Shown here one piece after another: positions 27,900-36,442 of a stretch of DNA of 64,000 nucleotides. Where the stretch lies: the NCBI RefSeq assembly GCF_002553505.1, contig NZ_PDCP01000008.1, positions 1 to 64,000 on the forward strand, given 5' to 3'. The notes under the pieces were generated by a model. It was given only the letters and a program-made list of their open reading frames with translations, was not told the origin of the DNA and did no database searches. Every line of letters starts with the position of its first letter. The first letter of the stretch is position 1. The stretch comes from Mycolicibacterium agri. Lineage in GTDB: Bacteria > Actinomycetota > Actinomycetes > Mycobacteriales > Mycobacteriaceae. Position numbers and translations under genes: made by a program.

Positions 27900-28342
27900 C
27901 CGGACTTGTCCAGGCAGTAGGTGAAGGCGTTCAACGTGTTGACCGTTCTTTCGTCCTTGACGACGTCGTCGATCGTGATCCGGCAGGACAGCGAGTCACT
28001 GTTTCCCTGCGCGGAGACGTTGACGAAGACGGCGGGCTGGGTGGTGGTCGTGTCGTACTTCCACGGCAGCGTCGCGTCGTCCACCCGTTGCGGCTGGGCG
28101 TCCACGTCGGTGTAGGTGATGGTCGCGATCGTTCCCGGCGGGCCGAACACCTCCATGACGACGTGCTTCGGGTTGAACGGCACGATCTCGTCGGCCGCAC
28201 CGCTCGGCGTCGACACCACGTCCTGCGATCCGAAAATTCCATTCAAGCGATACACAGCGAACCCTGCGACCGCGACCACGAACACTGCCACCAGCAGCAT
28301 CCACCGCCGCGCCAATCGGCGACCGATGGAAAACCGCTGCAT
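27896..28342 (-). CDS. MmpS-family transport accessory protein
   Basis: A 148-aa membrane-anchored accessory protein for the adjacent MmpL. One N-terminal membrane helix (WMLLVAVFVVAVAGFAVY) is followed by a periplasmic beta-rich domain with KHVVMEVFGPPGTIATITYTD, the MmpS signature, and two cysteines (LSCRIT, TYCLDK) likely in a disulfide. ATG 28342 is preferred because GAAAGGGATAGGG lies immediately upstream; a TTG at 28360 is less likely. First gene of the mmpS-mmpL operon; the promoter should lie in 28343-28450, where an inverted repeat is seen. Confidence 0.92.
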   Translation of the reverse strand: MQRFSIGRRLARRWMLLVAVFVVAVAGFAVYRLNGIFGSQDVVSTPSGAADEIVPFNPKHVVMEVFGPPGTIATITYTDVDAQPQRVDDATLPWKYDTTTTQPAVFVNVSAQGNSDSLSCRITIDDVVKDERTVNTLNAFTYCLDKSG

Positions 28343-28415
28343 CCCTATCCCTTTCGACAAGCGGCGACCGGTGGCGGACGCTAAGGTGCGACGTTATTTC
28401 AACGACTGGTCAATA

Positions 28416-28428
28416 TCAACTAGGTTGA
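28416..28428. promoter_or_regulatory. Inverted repeat upstream of mmpS
   Basis: TCAAC-TAG-GTTGA forms a symmetrical 13-base site about 75 bases upstream of the MmpS start, in an AT-richer stretch with further TCAAC/GGTCAA half-sites. TetR-type repressors often control mmpS-mmpL pairs; no regulator gene is adjacent here. Confidence 0.4.
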
Positions 28429-28538
28429 CGTTACGGTACGAGGCGGGACCGCACAACCCGAGACTGCGGTTTTTCGCGGCTAGCCGGCGGTTGCAACACA
28501 ACGAACCGGGTTGGCATTTCCGTCAATAAATTCTTCTC

Positions 28539-28601
28539 CCCGCGAGACGGAGTCCTCGCAGGAGAAGTGCGAGTAGGCGCCTGTGTAGGTTCCGTCTCGC
28601 G
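28539..28601. repeat. 63-bp intergenic inverted-repeat element, copy 3
   Basis: Aligns without gaps to the copies at 23963 and 24055: CGAGACGGAGTC on the left, GTGCGAGT in the middle and TCCGTCTCGCG at the right end. It ends 8 bases from the stop of the serine hydrolase gene, again next to a 3' gene end. Confidence 0.65.
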
Positions 28602-28609
28602 AGTGCGGG

Positions 28610-30118
28610 TCAAAGCCCTAGTGCGCGGGCTGTTTCGGTGGCCACCTCGCCGCGCAGGTGCGACATCGGTGGGCTGCCCCTGGTGTGGATCGAATTCGTC
28701 AGCAACACCACGTAGGTGTCGGACGCGGGGTCGATCCACAGCGATGTGCCCGTGAAACCGGTGTGGCCGAAGCTGCCGATCGGAAACACGACACCGCGCG
28801 GCGTCGACTGGCCGGTGTCGATGTCCCAGCCGAAGCCCCGCAGATTCTGGCCGGGGATCGCCGGATATCGCGGTGCCAGCAACGGATCCCGTCGGTTCGG
28901 TCGAGTTGCGACGGCGGCTCGTGTCGCATCGTTGGCCGCCCGGACCTGACGATCGTTGTGCCCGGGCTGCTGCGGCGTCGTCATTAACTCCAAAGTCGCA
29001 CGCGCCAAGGGGAATTCGCTCGGACGGCCAGCCAGGCGGTCCAGCAGCGCCTGCGCGAAGACGCCGACATCATGGGCCGTCGAGAACACCCCGGCATGCC
29101 CGGCCACCCCACCCATGCGGCGGGCCGTCGTGTCGTGCACCGTGCCGCGCAGCAAGTGGTCGAGGTCGGGATTCATCTCGGGCTCGGTCCGGCCTTCCTC
29201 GTCGCGCGCGGTCGGCGCTATCCGTGGCAGCAGGCTGGTCGGCCACGTCCCCGGCGGGCATGCGACGGGCGGGCCCGGCTTCCACGCGAGCGCCGCGCCC
29301 CGCATCGTGTGCGGACCGCACGCCTTGGCGGGCGGAAGAAAGCGGGTCTCCGTCATGCCAAGCGGGGCAAAGACATTGCGTTGCACATAGTCGTCCAGCG
29401 TCATACCCGTGAGTTGTTCGACCATCGCTCCGAGCAAGATGAAGTTGATGTCCGAGTACCGGAACACCTCGCCGGGGCCGGACACCAGCGGCGTCGTCAG
29501 CGCCCGATGAACGCCTTCGGCCTTGTCGGACTCCTGCAAACCCCACGGATCTTTGAGTTCGACGTCGCCGGGCTCGCCGGACGTGTGCGTCAGCAGCATG
29601 CGCACCGTCACCTTGGCGCGCTGCGGGTCGTTGTCCGAGTTGAAGCTCGGCAGGTACTTCTGCACGGGATCGTCGAACGCCACCTTGCCCTGCTCATAGG
29701 ACTGCATGACGGCGACCGCCGTGCCGAGGACCTTCGTCAGCGACGCCAGATCGAAGATCGTGTCCTCCGTCATCGGCTCCGCGGGCGCGGGCGACCCGTC
29801 CAGGCCGGGCTCGCCGGCAAGTTTGCGTACCCCGTAGGCCTGCTGGAAGATCACCTGGCCGTCGTGGCCGACCGACAGCACGGCACCCGGAAGGTGCTGT
29901 GCCGCAATCGCGTCGGTCACCAGCTTCGACACCGCCGCGAATCCGGGCGGCGCGGCCGGCCGCGGCGGAGGCGTCGGCGTGACACTCTGCACTGGCGGCG
30001 GTGGCGGCGGTGGAGGAGCGCTGGCCGTCGGGTGCGGCTCTGGCACCTTCGCGCATGCCGCAAATACCAGCACGACAGCGGCCGCCAAAACCCTTCGCAG
30101 GAAACGTTTCTCGGACAT
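28610..30118 (-). CDS. Serine hydrolase lipoprotein (beta-lactamase/PBP-like family)
   Basis: A 502-aa exported lipoprotein. The signal peptide carries lipobox FAAC with Cys22, then a Pro-rich linker (PPPPPPPP) of about 35 residues. The catalytic domain has the class C beta-lactamase/D-Ala-D-Ala carboxypeptidase motifs: SLTK (S-x-x-K) near residue 127, YSD (Tyr motif) near 220 and HTG (KTG equivalent) near 449. Members act as esterases, DD-peptidases or amidases on the outer face of the membrane; which applies cannot be told. It starts 15 bases downstream of the F420 oxidoreductase stop on the same strand, so the two probably share a transcript. A 63-bp repeat follows the stop. Confidence 0.88.
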   Translation of the reverse strand: MSEKRFLRRVLAAAVVLVFAACAKVPEPHPTASAPPPPPPPPVQSVTPTPPPRPAAPPGFAAVSKLVTDAIAAQHLPGAVLSVGHDGQVIFQQAYGVRKLAGEPGLDGSPAPAEPMTEDTIFDLASLTKVLGTAVAVMQSYEQGKVAFDDPVQKYLPSFNSDNDPQRAKVTVRMLLTHTSGEPGDVELKDPWGLQESDKAEGVHRALTTPLVSGPGEVFRYSDINFILLGAMVEQLTGMTLDDYVQRNVFAPLGMTETRFLPPAKACGPHTMRGAALAWKPGPPVACPPGTWPTSLLPRIAPTARDEEGRTEPEMNPDLDHLLRGTVHDTTARRMGGVAGHAGVFSTAHDVGVFAQALLDRLAGRPSEFPLARATLELMTTPQQPGHNDRQVRAANDATRAAVATRPNRRDPLLAPRYPAIPGQNLRGFGWDIDTGQSTPRGVVFPIGSFGHTGFTGTSLWIDPASDTYVVLLTNSIHTRGSPPMSHLRGEVATETARALGL

Positions 30119-30133
30119 CAGGGCTTCAGGACA

Positions 30134-31147
30134 TCAGGCTGTCAGCTGGCGCGCGATCTCGCCGTACCGCTCGAAGTGCTCCGGATCGCCCACCGCGTTG
30201 TACAACACGATGCGCGTCGCGATGTCGCCGTATCGCGCAATCAGCGCGTCGGCCAACCCATCCCACGTGGACTCCACCGCGAAGGCCGCGACATGCTCGT
30301 CGGAGATCTGCGCCACCATGCCCGCGAAATCGCCTGCCTTCTGCTTCTCCCGCAGCCGGGCCGTCGTGCCCTCGAACCCGGCCTCGTCCCAAATGAACGC
30401 GTAGTTCGGTGTGCTGCCGTAGAAGCTCAGGCTGGCCCGCACGTTCTCCCGCTGGGCATCCCGTTCCTGGTCGCTGTCGCCGACGATCGTCATCACCGGC
30501 ACGATGACCGCGACGTCGTTCGGCGAGCGGCCCGCTTTCTGCGCGCCCTCGGCGATGTTCGGCACGACGTGGCGCGCCAGATATCCCGGCTCGCCGAGCG
30601 GATGCACATGTACGCCGTCGGCGACCTCGCCGGCCATGCGCAGCATCCACGGGTTGACCGCCGCCACGTCGATCGCGGGGTCGGGCGCATCGATCGGTCC
30701 GGCGCTCCACTGCGGGGTGATGAAGTCGAGCTCGTAGAACTCGCCATGGTGATCCAGCCGACCGTGCCGGAACGCCGCGAAGCAGGCCTTGACCGCGCGC
30801 ACGTAGTCGCGCAGCCGGGGACCCGGCCGCTCGAACGTGGTGCCGTAGCGGCGCACCACATGCGTGCGTACCTGGGTGCCCAGGCCCAACCGGAACTTGC
30901 CGCCGGTGGCCTCCTGCAGCTCCCATGCCGTCGCCGCCGTCACGAACGGGCTGCGCGGAAATGCCACCGCAACCCCGGTCAACAGCTCCAGCCCGGGCGC
31001 CGCCTGCGATGCAACTGCGGCGTTCATGTACGGGGTGCGGCCGGTCTCGGTGAACAGCAAACCGGAGAACCCGGCTGCCTGCGTCCGGCGGGCCAGAGCA
31101 CCGATTTCGGCCAGGCGTTGCGGGACCGTCATCACGTCGACGTGCAC
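30134..31147 (-). CDS. LLM-class F420-dependent oxidoreductase
   Basis: A 337-aa cytoplasmic flavin/F420 enzyme of the luciferase-like monooxygenase superfamily. The N-terminus VHVDVMTVPQRLAEIGALAR and FTETGRTPYMNAAVASQ match the mycobacterial TIGR03617-type F420 subfamily, and GKFRLGLGTQVRTHVVRRYG is the usual cofactor-binding segment. Substrate unknown. I chose GTG at 31147, which gives the family's standard start; the frame extends to 31369 but would run into the divergent MPT63-like gene. It is followed by the serine hydrolase lipoprotein. Confidence 0.88.
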   Translation of the reverse strand: MHVDVMTVPQRLAEIGALARRTQAAGFSGLLFTETGRTPYMNAAVASQAAPGLELLTGVAVAFPRSPFVTAATAWELQEATGGKFRLGLGTQVRTHVVRRYGTTFERPGPRLRDYVRAVKACFAAFRHGRLDHHGEFYELDFITPQWSAGPIDAPDPAIDVAAVNPWMLRMAGEVADGVHVHPLGEPGYLARHVVPNIAEGAQKAGRSPNDVAVIVPVMTIVGDSDQERDAQRENVRASLSFYGSTPNYAFIWDEAGFEGTTARLREKQKAGDFAGMVAQISDEHVAAFAVESTWDGLADALIARYGDIATRIVLYNAVGDPEHFERYGEIARQLTA

Positions 31148-31241
31148 GCCCGAACAGTACGCCGCAAGCGGTTCCCGACGCTGATCATGACTAGTACTCT
31201 TCCGGTGTCCACACCAGGTCAACCCAAAGGGGCGAGTCAAG

Positions 31242-31895
31242 GTGGAAATCAAAAAGCTAGCCGCTGCGGCCTCGGTCGCAGCCGTCATGTTCAGCTTCGG
31301 CGCCGTCGGCCAGGCATCTGCGGCCGACGCGCAAGTGTTCGGCCTGCAGCAGACGGTCAACGACCCCAACGGCGGACAGATCGGCTACACGGTCACGCGG
31401 TTCTTCCCGAGCGGCGACGCCATCCCGCACCCGGTCACCGGCCAGCTGTACGAAGCCACGGTGCGCGCCGACGCGGTCAACGGCATCGTCACCCCGGCGG
31501 TGGGGGCGTTCAGCGCGCAGACCGCGAGCGGCCAGAACTACCCCGCCCTCGTCGGCTTCTGGGTCCCGCAGGGCCTCAGCGAAATGGCCCTGCTGCCGGG
31601 CGGCCACACGACCGGCAAGGTGTACTTCGACGCCGTCGGCGAACCCCCGACGACCGTCGTCTTCAACGGCCCCGGCGAGTCGTTCAGCTGGACCGAACCG
31701 TCGACCGAAGAGCCCGCTTCCGAGGAAGAGGAAGCCACCGAAGAGGAAGCTCCGGCAGAGGAAGCCCCCGCGGAGGAAGCCCCCGCGGAGGAGGCTCCCG
31801 CCGAGGAGGCCCCGGCTGAGGACGAGGGCGCCGGCGACGAGGCGGACTCCAGCGGCAACGCCGACGTGGCGGTCGAAGAGGAAGAAGAGGGGTAA
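31242..31895 (+). CDS. MPT63-like (DUF1942) secreted protein with acidic repeat tail
   Basis: A 217-aa secreted protein. The signal peptide (MEIKKLAAAASVAAVMFSFG) ends at QASA-A near residue 28. Residues about 30-145 match the MPT63/DUF1942 immunoglobulin-like beta-sandwich: Q-IGYTVT, YPV/HPVTGQLYEATV, NGIVTPAVGAFSAQTASGQNY and TGKVYFD. Unlike MPT63, it carries a 65-residue acidic tail with five EEAPA repeats and a final EEEEEG. GTG at 31242 follows AAAGGGG at 10 bases. Role unknown; the tail may bind cations or basic cell-wall partners. Confidence 0.87.
   Translation: MEIKKLAAAASVAAVMFSFGAVGQASAADAQVFGLQQTVNDPNGGQIGYTVTRFFPSGDAIPHPVTGQLYEATVRADAVNGIVTPAVGAFSAQTASGQNYPALVGFWVPQGLSEMALLPGGHTTGKVYFDAVGEPPTTVVFNGPGESFSWTEPSTEEPASEEEEATEEEAPAEEAPAEEAPAEEAPAEEAPAEDEGAGDEADSSGNADVAVEEEEEG
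31743..31817 (+). repeat. Coding tandem repeat, five 15-bp units (EEAPA)
   Basis: GAGGAAGC(C/T)CC(C/G)GC(A/G/C) is repeated five times in frame. Third-position differences between units show it is not a very recent expansion in all copies, but units 2 and 3 are identical. Confidence 0.85.
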
Positions 31896-31973
31896 CCGAC
31901 GTAGCCGGAGGAGCCGGAGGCCGTCGTCCGTGCCGAACTGGCGCCCGGCGGCGGGTCCAAAGGCGGCTAGCGG

Positions 31974-32432
31974 CTAGCCCGCGAGCCGCGTCTCCCGAGG
32001 CTCGATCTCGACGACGTCGCCGACGCTGATCGTTCCCGACGACAGCAGTCGGCACGTCGACCCGCCGCGCCCGTGCATGGCTGCCATGGCGCCGGGGCCG
32101 ATCCAGTCGTCGAGCAGTCGGCACGGCGCCGCCAGCCGCACCACCTCGAGCTCGACGTCGCCGATCCACAGCCGGGTGCCGGGCTTGGTCGGGATCTCGC
32201 CCTCGTCGACGGTGATGTTGCGCCGCGTCGACCCGGCATCGAAGGCGTAGCCGAGTTCGGCGGCGGCCTCATCGAGCTGCTGCTGCGACTGAATGGTGAC
32301 GTGTCGATGCCGCGTGCCGTGGTAGCGGTCGCCGACGAGTCCCGCGCCGGCCTCCGCGACGACGGACGGCACCTCGCGCGTCGGCAGCTTGCGTGCTTTG
32401 GCGACATGGATGGCGGCGACTTTCACGAGCAA
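31974..32432 (-). CDS. MOSC-domain protein
   Basis: A 152-aa MOSC-domain protein (molybdenum cofactor sulfurase C-terminal type). Typical segments: GLVGDRYHGTRHRHVTIQS, STRRNITVDEGEI, GTRLWIGDVELEVVR, a conserved Cys in APCRLLDDWI, and HGRGGSTCRLLSSGTI. MOSC proteins handle sulfur or N-hydroxylated substrates with a molybdenum cofactor; stand-alone short members have no settled function. ATG at 32432. It is divergent from the L,D-transpeptidase gene. Confidence 0.87.
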   Translation of the reverse strand: MLVKVAAIHVAKARKLPTREVPSVVAEAGAGLVGDRYHGTRHRHVTIQSQQQLDEAAAELGYAFDAGSTRRNITVDEGEIPTKPGTRLWIGDVELEVVRLAAPCRLLDDWIGPGAMAAMHGRGGSTCRLLSSGTISVGDVVEIEPRETRLAG

Positions 32433-32525
32433 AGTCTACGGACGGTCGGCCCGCGCCGCTGTCGGGGTGTCCGGGATAACACCGCGCAACGAGTGAATTA
32501 CGAATAAAGACAACGGGCATCGGGG

Positions 32526-32570
32526 GCGACAACGATTTGCCCGTCCTGCTTATGATTAGTCCCGATCGGG
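32526..32570 (+). promoter_or_regulatory. Candidate promoter of the L,D-transpeptidase gene
   Basis: TATGAT at 32551-32556 is a good -10 hexamer, preceded by TGCT in extended -10 fashion; GCGACA at 32526-32531 is a weak -35 at 19-base spacing. The perfect palindrome CCCGATCGGG follows at 32561-32570, near the expected start point. Confidence 0.35.
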
Positions 32571-32612
32571 TAACGATCGAATAATCCCGGCACACGCCGA
32601 CCCCACTTTGGA

Positions 32613-33875
32613 GTGCAGTTGTTCTGGTCTCGTCGCGTCCGCGTCGCCGCCCTCGTCGTGGCGGTGGCGGCCTCGGTGCTGCTCGCCGGAGACGTCGCGG
32701 CGATCAACACCGGATGCCCCGCGCCGTGCCAAGTCGCGACGGCCGCGCACACCCTGCCTTCGCCGCCGGCGCCCAAACCCGCGACGCTGAAGATCTCGCC
32801 GCGCCCGGGCAGTGAGGACGTCAACCCGGCCAGCGGCATATCCGTCGCGGCGTTCTCCGGGACCCTGGAGAAGGTGACGATGGTCAACGACGCCGGCAAG
32901 GAGATCCCCGGCGTCTTGAGCCGCAACAAGAAGGGGTGGCGCCCAGCGGCACAGCTCGGCTACGGCCGCACCTACACGATGACCATCCACGCGCGCGGGC
33001 CCCGCGGCATGCCGACGCGCCAGACGTCGAGCTTCACCACGGTGTCGCCGGACTACCAGGCGTCGGTCTACCTCAACACCATCGGCGGCGCCCCGATCCA
33101 GGACGGCGGCACGTACGGCATCGGCACCGTCGTCGTCGCGCGCTTCGACTCGAAGATCACCGACCGCGTCACCGCCGAGAAGCGGCTACGCGTCACCACC
33201 GACCCGCCTGTCGTCGGCGCGTGGAACTGGGTCGATGACCAGACCGCGCACTGGCGGCCGGAGAAGTACTACGCGCCGGGCACCAAGGTCACCGTGTCGG
33301 CCGACATCTACGGCGCCCGCCTCGGCGACGGCCTGTACGGCGAAGAGGACAAGCGCGTGTCGTTCAAGATCGGCAACGCGCACGTCGCGATCGCCGACGA
33401 CACCACCAAGCACGTCGACGTCTACGACAACGGCAAGCTGGTGCGCTCGATGCCGACGTCGATGGGCAAGGGCGGCACCCAGACCATCGGCGGCACCACG
33501 CTGCACTTCTGGACGCCGCCGGGCGTCTACACCGTGCTCGACAAGGCCAACCCGGTCGTCATGGACTCCACCACCTACGGGCTCACCGGCGCTGGCGGCT
33601 ATCGCACCACCGTTCCGTACGCGACGCGCATCAGCATCGACGGCATCTACCTGCATCAGCTAGACGCCACGATCTGGGCGCAGGGCAACACCAACGTGTC
33701 CCACGGCTGTTTGAACCTCAGCGGCGAAAACGCGAAGTGGTTCTTCGACTTCGCCGTGCCGGGCGACATCGTCGAGGTGCGCAACACCGGCGGCCCGCCG
33801 CTGACACTTTCTCAGGGCGGCGACTGGAGCGTGCCGTGGGACGAGTGGCGTAAAGGCAGCGCGCTGAACAACTGA
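32613..33875 (+). CDS. L,D-transpeptidase (YkuD) with Ig-like domains
   Basis: A 420-aa exported cell-wall enzyme that forms 3-3 (meso-DAP to meso-DAP) peptidoglycan cross-links. An N-terminal membrane/signal segment (VAALVVAVAASVLLAG) is followed by two immunoglobulin-like regions (about 50-150 and 150-250) and the YkuD catalytic domain with YATRISIDGIYLHQ and the catalytic motif SHGCLN near residue 360 (Cys nucleophile, His). The C-terminal GDWSVPWDEWRKG is typical of mycobacterial Ldt enzymes. A GTG start at 32613 is the only sensible one. It belongs to the Ldt family of M. tuberculosis, but I cannot assign the paralogue. Confidence 0.9.
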   Translation: MQLFWSRRVRVAALVVAVAASVLLAGDVAAINTGCPAPCQVATAAHTLPSPPAPKPATLKISPRPGSEDVNPASGISVAAFSGTLEKVTMVNDAGKEIPGVLSRNKKGWRPAAQLGYGRTYTMTIHARGPRGMPTRQTSSFTTVSPDYQASVYLNTIGGAPIQDGGTYGIGTVVVARFDSKITDRVTAEKRLRVTTDPPVVGAWNWVDDQTAHWRPEKYYAPGTKVTVSADIYGARLGDGLYGEEDKRVSFKIGNAHVAIADDTTKHVDVYDNGKLVRSMPTSMGKGGTQTIGGTTLHFWTPPGVYTVLDKANPVVMDSTTYGLTGAGGYRTTVPYATRISIDGIYLHQLDATIWAQGNTNVSHGCLNLSGENAKWFFDFAVPGDIVEVRNTGGPPLTLSQGGDWSVPWDEWRKGSALNN

Positions 33876-33899
33876 CGTTCCGGCACAACTGACGTTCCG
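33868..33899. repeat. Duplicated 3' end of the L,D-transpeptidase gene
   Basis: ACAACTGACGTTCCG at 33868-33882, which includes the last codons and stop, is repeated exactly at 33885-33899. It lies immediately before the 58-bp palindromic repeat. Confidence 0.75.
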
Positions 33900-33903
33900 C
33901 CTC

Positions 33904-33961
33904 GAACGTGCAGGATTTGCGAAAATCCGCGCGGATTTCCGCAGAGGTTTCACGCTGGGCG
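33904..33961. repeat. 58-bp palindromic intergenic repeat, copy 1
   Basis: Runs from GAACGTGCAG to TTTCACGCTGGGCG. The core GCGAAAATCCGC-GCGGATTTCCGC (33919-33942) is a nearly perfect 24-bp inverted repeat. Outer arms ACGTG and CACG(C/T) extend the hairpin. Two closer relatives lie at 45485 and 45625. Confidence 0.8.
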
Positions 33962-34070
33962 CTCGGATCAGTTTTCGTGATGAACTACATCGAATATATG
34001 CGCTGTACAGATGCGGTTTGCGGCTGAATCATGGAAGCGAGGTAATTGATCGAGCGCAGTGGAGGGTCGG

Positions 34071-35336
34071 ATGCCGAACCAAGAGACCGAGGTTCTCGTC
34101 GTCGGCGCGGGTCAAGCCGGGATCGCGATGAGCGAGCATCTCTCCCTGCACGGCGTTTCGCATCTCGTGGTGGAGCGCGACCGCATCGCCGAGCGCTGGC
34201 GGAGTTGGCGCTGGGATTCGTTGGTGGCCAACGGCCCTGCGTGGCATGACCGTTTCCCCGGCCAGGAGTTCAACATCGAGCCCGACGGATTCGCCACCAA
34301 GGACCAGGTGGCCGACTACCTCGTCTCCTACGCCGAGAAGATCGACGCGCCGATCCGCACCGGTGTCGAGGTGTTCTCGGTGCGACGACACAACGGCCGT
34401 GCGGGATTTCGCGCCGAGACGTCCGACGGTGTGATCGACGCCCGCTATGTCGTGGCCGCGACGGGCGCGTTTCAGAAGCCGATCATTCCGCCGGTGGTGC
34501 CGCAGAGTGCAGGCATCCACCAATTGCACTCCAGCGCCTACCGCAACCCGCAGCAGTTGCCCGACGGCGCGGTGCTGGTCATCGGCGCGGGTTCGTCGGG
34601 TGTGCAGATCGCCGACGAACTGCAGCAGTCGGGGCGGCAGGTGTATCTGGCGGTCGGGCCGCATGACCGGCCGCCGCGGCGCTACCGCGGTCGCGACTTC
34701 TGTTGGTGGCTGGGCGTTCTCGGCAAGTGGGACGCGTCGGCACCGCCGCGCGGCGCCGAGCACGTGACCATCGCCGTCAGCGGCGCGCACGGCGGACACA
34801 CCGTCGACTTCCGATCCCTTGCGGCCGACGGGATCACGCTGCTTGGTCTGGCGGGTGGCTACGACGACGGCGTCATGCACTTCGCAGATGACCTGCGCGA
34901 CAACGTCGCCAAGGGCGATGCGAACTATCTGTCCATGCTCGACGAAGCCGACGCCTACGTCGCCCGCAACGGGTTGGATCTGCCCGAGGAACCCGAAGCC
35001 CGCATCCTCGGGCCCGACCCGGACTGCATCACCAACCCGATCCTCGAACTGGATCTGCGTGCCGCCGGTGTCACCTCGATCATCTGGGCGATCGGGTTCT
35101 CGTTCGACTTCGGCTGGTTGCAGGTCGACGCCGTCGACGAGACCGGCAGGCCGAAACATCAGCGCGGCGTGTCGTCCGAGCCCGGCGTGTATTTCCTTGG
35201 GTTGCCGTGGCAGTCGCGCCGCGGCTCAAGTTTCATCTGGGGGGTCTGGCATGACGCCAAGTATCTGGCTGACCAGATCGCCATCCAACGCAGTTACCTG
35301 TCCTACCAACCCGCGAGCCAGCCGATCACGAAGTAG
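34071..35336 (+). CDS. Flavin-dependent monooxygenase (CzcO/FMO-like)
   Basis: A 421-aa FAD- and NAD(P)H-binding oxygenase. The N-terminal Rossmann motif VLVVGAGQAGIAMSEHL binds FAD; RWRSWRWDSLVANGPAW is the FMO-like linker; VLVIGAGSSGVQIADEL near residue 170 is the NADPH motif; AIGFSFDFGWL closes the FAD domain. It likely oxygenates an N, S or carbonyl group of the pathway substrate. ATG 34071 follows GGAGGG; an in-frame GTG at 34059 is an alternative. First gene of a tightly packed operon with RidA, DUF1028, M20 and aspartase genes. Confidence 0.88.
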   Translation: MPNQETEVLVVGAGQAGIAMSEHLSLHGVSHLVVERDRIAERWRSWRWDSLVANGPAWHDRFPGQEFNIEPDGFATKDQVADYLVSYAEKIDAPIRTGVEVFSVRRHNGRAGFRAETSDGVIDARYVVAATGAFQKPIIPPVVPQSAGIHQLHSSAYRNPQQLPDGAVLVIGAGSSGVQIADELQQSGRQVYLAVGPHDRPPRRYRGRDFCWWLGVLGKWDASAPPRGAEHVTIAVSGAHGGHTVDFRSLAADGITLLGLAGGYDDGVMHFADDLRDNVAKGDANYLSMLDEADAYVARNGLDLPEEPEARILGPDPDCITNPILELDLRAAGVTSIIWAIGFSFDFGWLQVDAVDETGRPKHQRGVSSEPGVYFLGLPWQSRRGSSFIWGVWHDAKYLADQIAIQRSYLSYQPASQPITK

Positions 35337-35342
35337 AGCCCG

Positions 35343-35771
35343 ATGACACCGACGCACAAGCGAATCCGGCCTTTCAACACCAAGCAGACCTATCCCGAAC
35401 AGAACCTCGACAACGACCTGTGCCAAGCCGTCGTCGCCGGGGGAGTTGTCTACTTGCGCGGACAGATCGGCCAGGATCTCGACACCCGCGAGTCGGTCGG
35501 CATCGGCGACGTCGCCGCGCAGGCTGAGAAGGCGATGAGCAACATCGCGATGCTTCTCGAGGAGGCGGGCAGCTCGCTGCGCGACATCGTCAAGGTCGTC
35601 GTCTACCTCACCGACATCCGGTACCGCGAACCGGTTTACCAGGTGATGGGCCGTTGGCTCAAGGGCGTCTATCCGGTGTCGACGGGCCTGGTCGTGCAAG
35701 CGCTCGCCCGCCCTGAGTGGCTTGTGGAGATCGACGCCACCGCGGTGATCAGCGGGGAGGGCGGCCGATGA
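35343..35771 (+). CDS. RidA-family protein (imine/enamine deaminase)
   Basis: A 142-aa RidA/YjgF/UK114 homologue, which hydrolyses reactive enamine/imine intermediates to carbonyl compounds and ammonia. The family pattern is visible: GGVVYLRGQIGQD, AEKAMSNIAMLLEEAGSSLRDIVKVVVYLTD and a C-terminal LVEIDATAV. The catalytic Arg expected near residue 105 is replaced in context by VQALARPEWLVEI, where an Arg is present. It starts 6 bases after the monooxygenase stop and overlaps the next gene by 4 bases, so it is part of the catabolic operon and probably clears an imine produced there. Confidence 0.9.
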   Translation: MTPTHKRIRPFNTKQTYPEQNLDNDLCQAVVAGGVVYLRGQIGQDLDTRESVGIGDVAAQAEKAMSNIAMLLEEAGSSLRDIVKVVVYLTDIRYREPVYQVMGRWLKGVYPVSTGLVVQALARPEWLVEIDATAVISGEGGR

Positions 35772-36442
35772 CGTTCACACTCGTCGCGCGGGAGCCCGCC
35801 ACCGGCACACTCGGCATCGTCGTCTGCTCGTCCAGTCCCGCGGTCGCATCGCGCTGCGCCCGCGCGCGGGCGGGTGTCGGCGTCGTCGCCTCACAGAACG
35901 TCACCAACCCGGCACTGGGTGAATACGTACTCGATTCGCTTGCAGCCGGTTCCGACGCAGCCGCCGCACTGAAGGCCGCGCTGGCGCAGGAGCAACACCC
36001 CGGCTATCGGCAGGTGCTCGTCGTCGACAGCCGCGGCAACACCGCGGCGCACTCGGGCTCGCAGAGCCTCGGCGTACACATCCACGCCGAAGGCGACCAG
36101 GCGGCGGCCGGTGGCAATCTGCTTGCCGACGAGGGTGTGATCGCTGCGATGCTGAGCGGCTACGCCGGCAGTGCTTCGACGGTTTTCGAGGAGCGATTGC
36201 TCGAAGGCCTGCAGGCGGCGTTGGCCGCCGGCGGTGAGCAGGGCCCGGTGCACTCGGCGGGACTGCTTGTGGTGGAGGATGTTTCCTGGCCAGTGACCGA
36301 CCTGCGGGTCGACTACAGCGACAGCCCGGTGTCGGACCTCGTCGAGCTGTGGCGGTTGTGGAAGCCGCAGAAGGACGACTACCGGATCCGCGGCATCGAC
36401 CCGACCCGCGCGCCCAGTTACGGAGTACCAGGGGACCTATGA
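35768..36442 (+). CDS. DUF1028 family protein
   Basis: A 224-aa protein beginning MTFTLVAREPATGTLGIVVCSSSPAVASRC. This matches DUF1028, a family with an N-terminal-nucleophile-like fold and unknown activity, often encoded beside RidA and amidohydrolases. Conserved-looking segments include GVVASQNVTNP and HIHAEGDQAAAGGNLLAD. ATG 35768 follows GGGGAGGGCGGCCG and overlaps the RidA stop as ATGA; it overlaps the next gene the same way. It probably acts on an amide or lactam-like intermediate, by analogy only. Confidence 0.87.
   Translation: MTFTLVAREPATGTLGIVVCSSSPAVASRCARARAGVGVVASQNVTNPALGEYVLDSLAAGSDAAAALKAALAQEQHPGYRQVLVVDSRGNTAAHSGSQSLGVHIHAEGDQAAAGGNLLADEGVIAAMLSGYAGSASTVFEERLLEGLQAALAAGGEQGPVHSAGLLVVEDVSWPVTDLRVDYSDSPVSDLVELWRLWKPQKDDYRIRGIDPTRAPSYGVPGDL

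Noticed and set aside
29072-31819. 915-codon open frame on the plus strand
   Set aside because: It is antisense to the serine hydrolase and the F420 oxidoreductase, both with clear motifs, is Arg/His-rich, and reflects GC-rich third positions.
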